Positions 9,620 to 17,125 of a stretch of 64,000 nt of DNA are shown piece after piece. Location: the NCBI RefSeq assembly GCF_023243075.1, contig NZ_JALKFZ020000127.1, positions 62,001 through 126,000 of the forward strand. The letters are read 5' to 3'. Source of the DNA: Frankia sp. AiPa1 (GTDB lineage Bacteria; Actinomycetota; Actinomycetes; Frankiales; Frankiaceae). The position numbers and the translations under genes are program-made. The notes beneath the pieces were generated by a model. That model searched no databases. It was not told the origin of the DNA and saw only the letters and a list, made by a program, of their open reading frames with translations. The first letter of the stretch is position 1. Every line of letters begins with the position of its first letter.

Positions 9620-10075
9620 ATGAACGTGGGAGACAAGGTAGGGGAGCTGTCCGGGGTCGATGAGACCGGGGCCGAGCTGAAGTTCTCGGACCTGCTCGCC
9701 AAGGGTCCGCTGGTGGTGTTCTTCTACCCCGCGGCGATGACCTACGGCTGCACCAAGGAGAGCTGCCACTTCCGCGATCTCGCCGCCGAGTTCGAGGCGG
9801 TCGGAGCGGGCATCGTGGGCGTCAGCGCCGACGACGTGGCCAAGCAGGCGGAGTTCAGCGCCAAGCACTCGCTCGGATTCCCGCTGGTGGCCGACACGGA
9901 CAGGAGCATCGCCGAGGCCTTCGGCGTCCGGCGCAAGCGCGGCCCGAACAAGCGGTCCACCTTCGTCGTGGGCATCGACCACATCGTGCTGGCCCGGATC
10001 GACTCCGAGTTCGCGATGGGCCGCCACGCCGACGATGCGCTCGAAGCGCTGCAAGCAGCTGTCCGGCGCGGCTAA
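9620..10075 (+). CDS. peroxiredoxin (BCP/PrxQ-like)
   Basis: A 151-residue thiol peroxidase of the AhpC/TSA superfamily that reduces hydroperoxides with electrons from thioredoxin-type donors. The active-site segment FFYPAAMTYGCTKESCHFRD holds the peroxidatic Cys44 and a Cys49 at the BCP spacing (C-X4-C). The usual Pro in TPGC is replaced by Tyr, which is odd, but the Thr and Cys are kept. The start ATG has TGGAGG 6 nt upstream. It stands alone between the MFS gene and a long hairpin. Confidence 0.93.
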   Translation: MNVGDKVGELSGVDETGAELKFSDLLAKGPLVVFFYPAAMTYGCTKESCHFRDLAAEFEAVGAGIVGVSADDVAKQAEFSAKHSLGFPLVADTDRSIAEAFGVRRKRGPNKRSTFVVGIDHIVLARIDSEFAMGRHADDALEALQAAVRRG

Positions 10076-10083
10076 GCATGGGT

Positions 10084-10125
10084 GCGGGCTCGGCTGCTGT
10101 CCGTCTGGACAGCAGCCGAGCCCGC
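10084..10125. terminator. bidirectional terminator, perfect 19-bp hairpin
   Basis: A perfect 19-bp inverted repeat (10084-10102 with 10107-10125) with loop GTCT sits 8 bp after the peroxiredoxin stop and 12 bp before the convergent stop of the binding-protein gene. Confidence 0.85.
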
Positions 10126-10137
10126 GTCAGATCAGCG

Positions 10138-11481
10138 TCAGCTACCGAAACTGGTCGGTACCGGCTGGTACCAGTTGCGCTTGGCGGTCTCCCAGCAGGC
10201 GAACGGTTTGTCGTTCGTTCCGCCGACGATCTGCAGCTTGCTGCCGCTCACGACCTTCAGGAAGGCGAAGCACTCCAGCTTGGGGCCGTGGGTGATCGGG
10301 TCGGACTGGGTGGGTGCCTGGTGCTGGCGCGACCAGTCGACCGGGACGACCAGGCCCCCGGCGTCGTAGTCGGTGAGCTTGTTGGTGGCGGCGATCACCG
10401 AGGAGCGGGTGAAGGAGGGTCCGACGGCCTTGATGCCCTGGTAGGCGAGGTCTGCGGAGACCCAGCCGTACATCGCGTAGTCGGTCAGCTTGCCACCGGT
10501 CTTGGGTACCCAGCTGAGGAAGTCGGCCAGGCCGGAGCCCTTCGGGTTCGCCTCGAAGGGCACGAACGGAGTGCCGACGATGTCACCGTCGAACAGGTTG
10601 CCGGCCTTCGCCAGGAAGTCCTTGTCGTAGGTGTTCGGCATGACCAGCTTGGCGTTGGACACGCCCTGGCGCTGCAGTTCCGTGGCCACGGTCTTCGCGC
10701 CGTTCAGGTCGATGCAGAGCATGATCGCCTGCGCGCCGGCGCGTTTCATCGCCGACACCTCGGGGCCGATGCCGTTCGGCAGGCCGAAGGGCAGGGAGTT
10801 GTTCGAGTAGACGACCGACTGCCCGGTCTGGGCCGCGTACAGCTTGGTCGTGGCGACCACCGAGTTGACGCACTGCTTGGAGTTTTCCGAGACGCCATAC
10901 CCGAGGGCGGCGATCTTCTTCGCGCCGAGGAGCTGTGCCGCGTACGGATAGGTCCGGCTGGTGCACTCGATGCAGTTCATGCCGACGGTCGAGTAGGCCG
11001 AGTCCTTGCCGGCCATGTCTGCCGGGAAGTACGGGTCGGCGTAGTTCGGGATGCCGGCCTTCGCGAGGTCCGGCCACCCGGTGGCCAGCTGCGGCGCACT
11101 GAACGTGGCGAACGTGTCATTCGCGGTGATGATCTGCAGTGCGCCCTGCTTGTTCTGTCCAAGCTGGTCGTCGACCAACTTGGACAGGACGAGCTTGCGG
11201 CCGAAGACACCGCCCTTGCTGTTCTGGTAGGCGAAGTAGGCCTTGACGCCCTGGGCGTAACAGTCCAGCACGCAGGTGCCGAGTGGGTTGTTGGAGTTCG
11301 TGCCGAGCGCGGCGAACCGGATCTCCGAGGCTGAGACGCCGGGCGCGCCGTTCGCGGAGTTCGCCGGGGCCGAGCCGGTGGAACCACCACCGCCACCGCC
11401 ACCGGAGGAGGCGTTCGAGCACGCGACCAGCGCAAGACCCAGCGCGACAGCGAGGACTGATAAGCGGCGTATGTATTTCAC
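10138..11481 (-). CDS. ABC-type branched-chain amino acid/amide substrate-binding lipoprotein
   Basis: A 447-residue extracytoplasmic binding protein of the periplasmic-binding-protein type I fold (Peripla_BP_6, LivK/AmiC-like). The signal peptide ends in a lipobox LVAC near residue 21, so it should be lipid-anchored, and a Gly/Ser-rich spacer follows. The ligand domain begins at GVSASEIRFAALGT. The GTG start follows AAGGAG by 9 nt; an ATG 11 codons upstream is an alternative. No permease or ATPase genes lie next to it, so it is an orphan component here. In catabolic regions such proteins often bind acids or aromatic compounds, but the ligand is unknown. Confidence 0.9.
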   Translation of the reverse strand: MKYIRRLSVLAVALGLALVACSNASSGGGGGGGSTGSAPANSANGAPGVSASEIRFAALGTNSNNPLGTCVLDCYAQGVKAYFAYQNSKGGVFGRKLVLSKLVDDQLGQNKQGALQIITANDTFATFSAPQLATGWPDLAKAGIPNYADPYFPADMAGKDSAYSTVGMNCIECTSRTYPYAAQLLGAKKIAALGYGVSENSKQCVNSVVATTKLYAAQTGQSVVYSNNSLPFGLPNGIGPEVSAMKRAGAQAIMLCIDLNGAKTVATELQRQGVSNAKLVMPNTYDKDFLAKAGNLFDGDIVGTPFVPFEANPKGSGLADFLSWVPKTGGKLTDYAMYGWVSADLAYQGIKAVGPSFTRSSVIAATNKLTDYDAGGLVVPVDWSRQHQAPTQSDPITHGPKLECFAFLKVVSGSKLQIVGGTNDKPFACWETAKRNWYQPVPTSFGS

Positions 11482-12061
11482 AGGGTACTGCTCCTTGCTT
11501 CTCGCGCCCTTCACTACTTCGCGGGGGCACTGTTCTCATGGGAGGTATCAACCGGCTCGACAGCGCCGTCGGTGTTTCCGGACACCGAGGAGGGCCATCT
11601 TGGCGGAACCTGTCCGAGCGACCTGTCCGAGCGACCCGAGCCCCCCGGCGAGAGCCCCTTGGATGCCACCCGTTCGTCAACTCCCCAGCCGGCCGGAACG
11701 ATAGCATCCCCCGGTCCGATCTTCCATTGACGTGTCGACAGCGACCGGCGGCACGGGCGCGGAACACTTCCACCAACATTGAGCGCACAACATTCAGGGG
11801 TAGGCGAGCTTAACAGCGTAAAGCAGTCCTCGCCAGACAGCCGACCGGCCCCGGTGAGGTTCGCCGGAGTCGATGGGCCAGAGGGTCGATGGGCCAGAGG
11901 GTCGATGGGCCATGGAGTAGACGGACCACGGCCGACCGGCCGCGGGCTCGGCCCGTCAGGTGGGAGCGCAGGCCTCGCGCCCGGGCCCGCCGGGCGACCG
12001 CGGGTAGCGCCAGCCCGCACGGGCAGCGCCGTGCACCACGGCTCGGTCCGGCTGATCAGGC
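11482..12061. other. 580-bp intergenic region with short tandem repeats
   Basis: This is upstream of the binding-protein gene and downstream of the SDR gene (both on the minus strand). It holds a 13-bp direct repeat (CCTGTCCGAGCGA twice, 11609-11634) and a 16-bp tandem array at 11869-11916. No gene is supported. Confidence 0.55.
11869..11916 (+). repeat. 16-bp tandem repeat (3 units plus a degenerate fourth)
   Basis: The unit GTCGATGGGCCAGAGG occurs at 11869 and 11885, with a variant at 11901 and a weak fourth copy after it. It lies in non-coding DNA. Confidence 0.88.
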
Positions 12062-12991
12062 TCAGTCCGGCTGGTGGAGGTGCGCCATGAAGTGCTCGGA
12101 CCAGTCCACTGGATCGGTGGGCACGTAGTACCCCTTCTCGTCGTTGATGGTCTCCCAGTTGGCGGCGACCTCCTCGACGCTCGCCCGCGCCGGTTCGGCG
12201 CTCACGTAACCCTCGGTCACGCCGAGGAAGAGCCGGGCGAAGCGTCCCCCGCCGGCGACGTACACCTCGCCGCGGGCCTGGCACGCCTCGTGCGCCAGAT
12301 AGGCGACCATGGGTGCGACGGCGGCCGGGTTCAGCTCGGGTGGGGGGCGGAACCCCTCGTTCGCCGGAGCGTCCCCCGGCTTGCCGGCAAGGCGGGTAAG
12401 CGCGTTCGGGGCGATGCAGTTGACCCGGATGTCCCGCTCGCCGGCCGCCGCCGACATGCTCCGGGCCATCCCGAGCAGGGCCGCCTTCCCCGTGGCGTAG
12501 CCAAGGTTGTCCGGCAGGCCGAACATACCGATGGACGTCGTCAGCACGACGCGACCATAGCCTTGGCGCAGCATCTGCGGCCAGGCCGCCCGCACGGTGT
12601 TGAACGCGCCCTTGACGTGCACGTCCAGCAACCGTTCGAGGGTGGCCAGGTCGACCTCGGGCAGACCGGCCCAGATCATGTTCCCGGCGTTGTTGACGAC
12701 CGCGTCGATCCGGCCGAACTCCCCGAGCGCGGTGTCGATAATCGACTGTCCACCCTCGGCCGTCGAGACGTCGGCGTGGTCGGCCACCGCGGCGCCGCCG
12801 GCGGCCAGGATCCGCTCGACCACCCGGTTCGCCGGAGCCGGGTCGCTGCCGGCGCCGGCAGCCGCCGCGCCAAGGTCGTTGACGACCACCTTCGCGCCGA
12901 GGCGCGCCAGCAGCTCCGCGTAGGCCCGGCCGATGCCCCGCCCCGCGCCCGTCACGGCCACCACGCGCCCGTCAAAGGTGAACCCGCCCAT
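12062..12991 (-). CDS. SDR-family dehydrogenase (MFE-2/hydroxyacyl-CoA type)
   Basis: A 309-residue NAD(P)-dependent short-chain dehydrogenase. The Rossmann motif TGAGRGIGRAYAELLARLGA with VVVNDLG downstream resembles the dehydrogenase domain of multifunctional enzyme type 2 and actinobacterial 3-hydroxyacyl-CoA or hydroxysteroid dehydrogenases. The NAG motif and the Ser-Tyr-Lys triad (TTSIG, then YATGK) are intact. The C-terminal ~60 residues extend beyond a minimal SDR. The start was chosen at MGGFTFDGR; an ATG 9 codons upstream is possible. It is divergent from the NTF2-like gene at 13080, and a perfect 14-bp palindrome lies between them. Confidence 0.9.
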   Translation of the reverse strand: MGGFTFDGRVVAVTGAGRGIGRAYAELLARLGAKVVVNDLGAAAAGAGSDPAPANRVVERILAAGGAAVADHADVSTAEGGQSIIDTALGEFGRIDAVVNNAGNMIWAGLPEVDLATLERLLDVHVKGAFNTVRAAWPQMLRQGYGRVVLTTSIGMFGLPDNLGYATGKAALLGMARSMSAAAGERDIRVNCIAPNALTRLAGKPGDAPANEGFRPPPELNPAAVAPMVAYLAHEACQARGEVYVAGGGRFARLFLGVTEGYVSAEPARASVEEVAANWETINDEKGYYVPTDPVDWSEHFMAHLHQPD

Positions 12992-13038
12992 GGTCTGCCT
13001 ACCGTTCCTCTGCGTCATGGCCTGAGATAGCGTTGCAA

Positions 13039-13052
13039 ACTGACCGGTCAGT
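13039..13052. promoter_or_regulatory. palindromic operator ACTGACCGGTCAGT
   Basis: A perfect 14-bp palindrome midway in the divergent SDR/NTF2-like promoter region. Its GACCGGTC core matches the operator family at 15346, 18308 and 26117, suggesting the same or a related TetR regulator. Confidence 0.65.
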
Positions 13053-13079
13053 CCAATCCTGGAAGAAAGGCCCGGGCCG

Positions 13080-13475
13080 ATGAGCACCGAGTACGCCGAC
13101 GCCGCCGCCCGCATCCGCGACACGATCGCGACCTACGCGCAGGCGGTGGACGACGGTCGCACCGAGGACATCGTCGCCACGTTCCTGCCCGACGGGTGGG
13201 CGTCGTTCCCGGGCGCGGACATCGCCCGCGGCCACGACGGAATCCGCGCGACGTACGCGGCCCTCCCCCCCGGGCGGGCCCAGCGGCACCTCGTGGGCAA
13301 CACGCTGATCACCGAGTTCGACGGCGACGCCGCCACGGCCACGAGCGACCTGGTCTTCCTGACCAGGGGCAAGGAGGGCCACTGGGCGGTTCGCATCGTC
13401 GGCCGCTACACCGACCACCTGCGCCGCAGCGGCAACGCCTGGCTGTTCGCCAGCCGCGAGCTTGTGTTCATCTGA
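13080..13475 (+). CDS. SnoaL/NTF2-like protein
   Basis: A 131-residue single-domain protein of the NTF2-like cone fold. The helix IRDTIATYAQAVDDGRTEDI followed by a short strand and DGWASF is the SnoaL_4 pattern. The group includes isomerases, dehydratases and small hydrolases acting on steroids or polyketides, as well as non-enzymatic members. Conserved acidic and His positions (D25, H71-like) are compatible with catalysis, but no specific reaction can be assigned. It is divergent from the SDR gene with a shared operator, so both may act on the same compound. Confidence 0.85.
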   Translation: MSTEYADAAARIRDTIATYAQAVDDGRTEDIVATFLPDGWASFPGADIARGHDGIRATYAALPPGRAQRHLVGNTLITEFDGDAATATSDLVFLTRGKEGHWAVRIVGRYTDHLRRSGNAWLFASRELVFI

Positions 13476-13542
13476 CCGCGCCGCCCAGCACGGCCCGCCG
13501 GCTCCGGCCGGCCGGCCGGCCGTGCTGGGCACGGCGCGGTCA
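13473..13542. terminator. long bidirectional hairpin containing both stop codons
   Basis: An 11-bp outer stem (13473-13483 with 13532-13542) and a 12-bp inner stem (13484-13495 with 13518-13529) are separated by a 2-nt bulge. The outer arms are the stop codons and last bases of the convergent NTF2-like and Baeyer-Villiger-type genes. Confidence 0.8.
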
Positions 13543-15123
13543 GTCGAGGAAGCCCGCATAGCCGCCCTCGATGGTCTTCGCCATCACCCGCAGCAGCACC
13601 GGCCGTCCCGCCGGGTTCAGCAGGAACCGGCGGGGCTTGCCGGGCACGTTCGTCCCGTAGTACTGGCCGTGCTCCACGAAGGTGGACCGCGGCAGCGCCT
13701 TCTCCATCGTGGCCGCCCAGCGCCGCTCGGTCTCGAGCGGGACCTCGACCCGGCGCTCGCCCCGGTCTCGGGCGTGGTTGAGCAGGTCAGCAACGAAGTC
13801 GACCTGGTCCCCGCCGTAACGGGGGTTGTTCCCGGCCGCCCCGTGCGGACCGCCGGGGAAGAAGAAGTTGGGGAAACGGTGGCACATAACGCCCAGGAAG
13901 GTACGCGGGCCGTCCGCCCAGTACTCGTTCAGGGGCAGCCCGTCCACGCCGCGGATGCCCATCCGCCGCATCGCACCCGTGCCGAAGTCGAAGCCGGTGG
14001 CCCAGACGACGAGGTCGAAGGGACGCAGGCCGTCCGTCGTCTCGATGCCGGTCTCGGTGAGGCGGAGCATCGGTGTGCGGCGGGTGGAGACGAGCTCGAC
14101 GTTCGGCCGGTTGAACATCTCGTAGTACCCGGTGACGAACGGCGGCCGTAACCCGCCATAGCCGTGGTCAGGCACGAGCAGGTCGGCGACCGCCGGGTCC
14201 GCGACGAGGGCGCGGATCTTCTCCTCGAGGAACTCGCACCACTCCCCGTTCGCCTTCGGGTCGAGCATCATGTCCTCGTAGTTGCTGCTCAGCTTGGCGA
14301 ATCCGGGGCTGTTCCAGATGGTCTCGTAGAACTCCCAGCGCTGTTCCTTCGAATCATCGAAGGTCCGCCGCCCGGAGGACTCGTGCAGGAATCCGGCGAC
14401 CGCCACGGCGAGGGCGTCGCGGATCCGGGTGAAGCTCTCTTTCAGTTCGGCCTGTTGGCGCGCGGTGATGGGATGGTTGTTCAGCGGCGTGCACCACGAC
14501 GGGGTGCGCTGGTACACCGTCACCGACGCCGCCTGTTCGGCGACCACGGGCGCGATCTGTACCCCGCTGGACCCGGTGCCGACCACCGCGATCCGCCGGC
14601 CCTCGATGGCCACCGGCGAGTCCGGCCAGGCTCCGGTGTGGTGCTGCTCCCCCGCGAAGGTCTCCCGGCCGGGCACATCCGGGTACTGCGGCACGGACAG
14701 CACGCCGGTCGTGCTGATCAGGTAGGTCGAGCGGGCCTCGAAGCCGTCCTCGGTCCGCGTCGTCCACGTCCGCGTGGCCTCGTCCCACTCAGCGGACGTG
14801 ACCCGGCTGCCCAGGCGGATGTAACGGCGCAGATCGAACCGGTCGACCACATGATTGAGGTAACGCTCGGTCTCGGGCTGGCCGGCGAACTCCTCGCTCC
14901 ATTCCCAGTCCCGCCAGAGCTGTTCGGAGAACAGATAGCCGTAGGTGTAGCTCTCCGAGTCGAAGCGGCAGCCCGGATAGCGGTTCCAGTACCACGTTCC
15001 TCCGACGCCGCCGCCCTGTTCCAGCAACAGCACGGAGTACCCGTCGCGGCGGGCGCGGTAGAGCTGGTTGATCCCGAGAACGCCCGCTCCCACGATCACG
15101 ATGTCGACGTCAGCCTGATCCAT
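13540..15123 (-). CDS. Baeyer-Villiger-type flavin monooxygenase
   Basis: A 527-residue class B flavoprotein monooxygenase that would insert oxygen next to a ketone using FAD, NADPH and O2. The first dinucleotide motif is VGAGVLG (11-17) and the second VGTGSSG (181-187). The BVMO fingerprint FxGxxxHxxxWP is intact (F156, G158, H162, W166). It is closest in style to cyclohexanone/cyclopentadecanone-type enzymes. The start at MDQADVDIVIVGAG has a poor ribosome site (GGGAG only 2 nt away); an upstream ATG at 15186 would add 21 non-family residues. An operator-like TTGTACCGTTTGGTCCA lies 38 bp upstream. The substrate is probably a cyclic or long-chain ketone. Confidence 0.93.
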   Translation of the reverse strand: MDQADVDIVIVGAGVLGINQLYRARRDGYSVLLLEQGGGVGGTWYWNRYPGCRFDSESYTYGYLFSEQLWRDWEWSEEFAGQPETERYLNHVVDRFDLRRYIRLGSRVTSAEWDEATRTWTTRTEDGFEARSTYLISTTGVLSVPQYPDVPGRETFAGEQHHTGAWPDSPVAIEGRRIAVVGTGSSGVQIAPVVAEQAASVTVYQRTPSWCTPLNNHPITARQQAELKESFTRIRDALAVAVAGFLHESSGRRTFDDSKEQRWEFYETIWNSPGFAKLSSNYEDMMLDPKANGEWCEFLEEKIRALVADPAVADLLVPDHGYGGLRPPFVTGYYEMFNRPNVELVSTRRTPMLRLTETGIETTDGLRPFDLVVWATGFDFGTGAMRRMGIRGVDGLPLNEYWADGPRTFLGVMCHRFPNFFFPGGPHGAAGNNPRYGGDQVDFVADLLNHARDRGERRVEVPLETERRWAATMEKALPRSTFVEHGQYYGTNVPGKPRRFLLNPAGRPVLLRVMAKTIEGGYAGFLD

Positions 15124-15160
15124 GTCTCCCACAGCCACATCGCAGCGGTGCACAGCAGTT

Positions 15161-15177
15161 TTGTACCGTTTGGTCCA
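15161..15177. promoter_or_regulatory. operator-like site TTGTACCGTTTGGTCCA
   Basis: It is upstream of the Baeyer-Villiger gene. It keeps the TTGTACC and GGTC arms of the 15346/18308 site with a changed centre. Confidence 0.5.
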
Positions 15178-15345
15178 CTGGTGCACTGACGCTAGCCCCC
15201 GCCCCCAGAGGCGTCAAGGCTTGCCCGGCCGACCAGCCGGAACGCCACGCCACCGGGGATGGGACACGGGTCGCCGCGACCGGTACCGCCGCGGGATCGG
15301 CGTGGCCAGTCGTTGAACCGCCGGCCCGATCGGACTACGGTCACG

Positions 15346-15365
15346 TTGTTTGTACCGGTCGGTCA
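15346..15365. promoter_or_regulatory. operator TTGTTTGTACCGGTCGGTCA
   Basis: This 20-mer, 67 bp upstream of the acyl-CoA ligase start, is identical to that in front of the TetR gene at 18308-18327. The TACCGGTCGGTC part is near-palindromic, as expected for a TetR dimer. Confidence 0.7.
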
Positions 15366-15432
15366 GGATCAGGTCGGCCAAGGTGAGGCCGGCCAAGGTG
15401 AGGTCGGTCCGGAAGAAGCCGAGGCAGGCGAG

Positions 15433-16983
15433 ATGAGCACCGCGGACATGAACTGGGTCGGCGTTCTCGAGCACCATGCGGCCCGCACCCCGGACCGGCC
15501 GTTCGCCGTGCAGGACGGCGACGTCGTCAGCTACCGGGGTGCCCTCGACCGGGCCGCCGCCATCGCCGCCGGCCTGCGGGTCCGGGGCGTCGCGGCGGGT
15601 GACGTCGTGGCGCTGCTCGCCCACAACAGTATCGACTTCCTGACGACGATCTTCGCCGCGAACCACCTCGGCGCGGTCGTGATGCCGCTGAACTGGCGGC
15701 TCGCCGCGCCGGAACTCGCCTACATCCTTGAGCACGCGCAGGCCCGCGTCCTGGTCGCGGACGCCGAACTGGCCGCGCTCGGCGCCGACGCCGCGCGGGC
15801 GCTCCCGGCCCTCGATCGCGTCCTGATCGGGCGCCAGGACCGGGCCGGCTGGGTGCGCCTCGACGACGTCGCCGATGGCACGGCCCCGCCGGTCGAACGC
15901 GCCCCAGCCGCCGGCGACGACCTCCAGCGGCTCATGTACACCTCCGGCACGACCGGGCGCCCCAAGGGCGTGATGATCACCCACGCCAACCTCGCGTGGA
16001 AGAACTACGCGCACACCGCCGAGTTCGGCCTCACCGGCGCGGACATCGGTCTGGCCTGCGGCCCGCTCTACCATGTGGGCGCGCTCGACCTGGTGACCAC
16101 GTCGATCATCTCGGCGGGCGGATCGACCCACGTCCACCCGGTGTTCGACGCCGCCCGGGTGGTCGACGACATCGAGTCGGCCCGGATCACCGTGGTCTGG
16201 CTGGCCCCGGCGATGGTCCGCGCCATCCTGGACCTACCCGGCATCGAGACGCGCGACCTGTCCTCGGTCCGCCTGCTCATCGGCGGCGGCGAGAAGATGC
16301 CGCTTCCCCTCATCGACCGCATCGAGCGGATCTTCCCGTCAGCCTGGTTCGCCGACGCCTACGGCCTGACCGAGACGGTCTCCGGCGACACCTTCCTGGA
16401 CGCCGCGTCCATCCGCGCCAAGCGCGGCAGTGTCGGCCGCACCTGCCTGTACCTGGAGCTCGACATCTGGGACGCGCAGGGCCGTCCGCTGCCGGCGGGC
16501 GAGTCCGGCGAGATCGTCCTGCGCGGGCCGAAGGTGTTCCGCGGATACTGGCGCGACCCCGCGGCGACCGAGCGCGCCTTCGCCGGCGGCTGGTTCCACA
16601 CCGGCGACATCGGCGTGCGCGACGCCGACGGCTACGTCTTCATCGTCGACCGACTGAAGGACATGATCCTCTCCGGTGGCGAGAACATCGCCGGTTCCGA
16701 GGTCGAGCGGGTGCTCTACGAGCACGCCGACGTGCGCGAGGCTGCCGTGGTCGGTCGGCCCGACCCCCGCTGGGGCGAGGTTCCGGTGGCGTTCGTCGCG
16801 CTGCGCCCTGGATCCGGCGTCGCCGAGCAGGAACTCCTGGAACACTGCCGCGGCCAGCTCGCCCGGTTCAAGGTGCCCCGCGCCGTCACCTTCGTCGACG
16901 CGCTCCCCCGCAATCCGTCGGGCAAGATCCTCAAGCGCGAGCTGCGCGCCCTCATTGACCAGCCCGACGGCCAGCCCGTGTAG
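15433..16983 (+). CDS. AMP-dependent acyl-CoA synthetase/ligase
   Basis: A 516-residue ANL-superfamily enzyme that activates a carboxylic acid as acyl-AMP and then acyl-CoA. The P-loop-like MYTSGTTGRPKG is near residue 167, the ADAYGLTET motif near 310, TGD in FHTGDIGVRDADGY near 390, and the catalytic Lys in NPSGKILKREL near 500. These are the core motifs of FadD/medium-chain or aryl-CoA ligases. The ATG follows GAGG by 8 nt. An operator of the TetR (18392) family lies upstream. It probably supplies the CoA ester for the dehydrogenases nearby; the acid is unknown. Confidence 0.94.
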   Translation: MSTADMNWVGVLEHHAARTPDRPFAVQDGDVVSYRGALDRAAAIAAGLRVRGVAAGDVVALLAHNSIDFLTTIFAANHLGAVVMPLNWRLAAPELAYILEHAQARVLVADAELAALGADAARALPALDRVLIGRQDRAGWVRLDDVADGTAPPVERAPAAGDDLQRLMYTSGTTGRPKGVMITHANLAWKNYAHTAEFGLTGADIGLACGPLYHVGALDLVTTSIISAGGSTHVHPVFDAARVVDDIESARITVVWLAPAMVRAILDLPGIETRDLSSVRLLIGGGEKMPLPLIDRIERIFPSAWFADAYGLTETVSGDTFLDAASIRAKRGSVGRTCLYLELDIWDAQGRPLPAGESGEIVLRGPKVFRGYWRDPAATERAFAGGWFHTGDIGVRDADGYVFIVDRLKDMILSGGENIAGSEVERVLYEHADVREAAVVGRPDPRWGEVPVAFVALRPGSGVAEQELLEHCRGQLARFKVPRAVTFVDALPRNPSGKILKRELRALIDQPDGQPV

Positions 16984-16984
16984 C

Positions 16985-17032
16985 AGCCAGGCTGGGGCCG
17001 CTGGCCCCGCTGACGGCCGCCCCAGCCTGGCT
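16985..17032. terminator. terminator hairpin downstream of the acyl-CoA ligase
   Basis: A perfect 14-bp stem (16985-16998 with 17019-17032) with a 20-nt loop, immediately after the ligase stop. Confidence 0.75.
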
Positions 17033-17084
17033 GAGGGCTGGCCCCGCTGACGGCCGGCCCAGAGCCACGGCGTCGCCGTGGACC

Positions 17085-17117
17085 GCGTGTCCGGGCTACC
17101 CGACCGCCCGGACACGC
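17085..17117. terminator. second terminator hairpin of the convergent pair
   Basis: A perfect 12-bp stem (17085-17096 with 17106-17117) with a 9-nt loop, 8 bp past the stop of the convergent cyclase gene. Confidence 0.75.
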
Positions 17118-17125
17118 GATCCGGG

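Larger units (their letters stand above)
15124..15432. other. divergent promoter region, BVMO / acyl-CoA ligase
   Basis: A 309-bp gap between two divergent genes. It holds two members of the TACCG-GGTC operator family (15161 and 15346, listed separately) and, at 15367-15405, near-direct repeats of GGTCGGCCAAGGTGA-like sequence. No gene is seen. Confidence 0.6.

Noticed and set aside
10150-10175. GGTCGGTACC-type match to the operator near the end of the binding-protein gene
   Set aside because: It is inside coding sequence at a gene end, with no promoter nearby.
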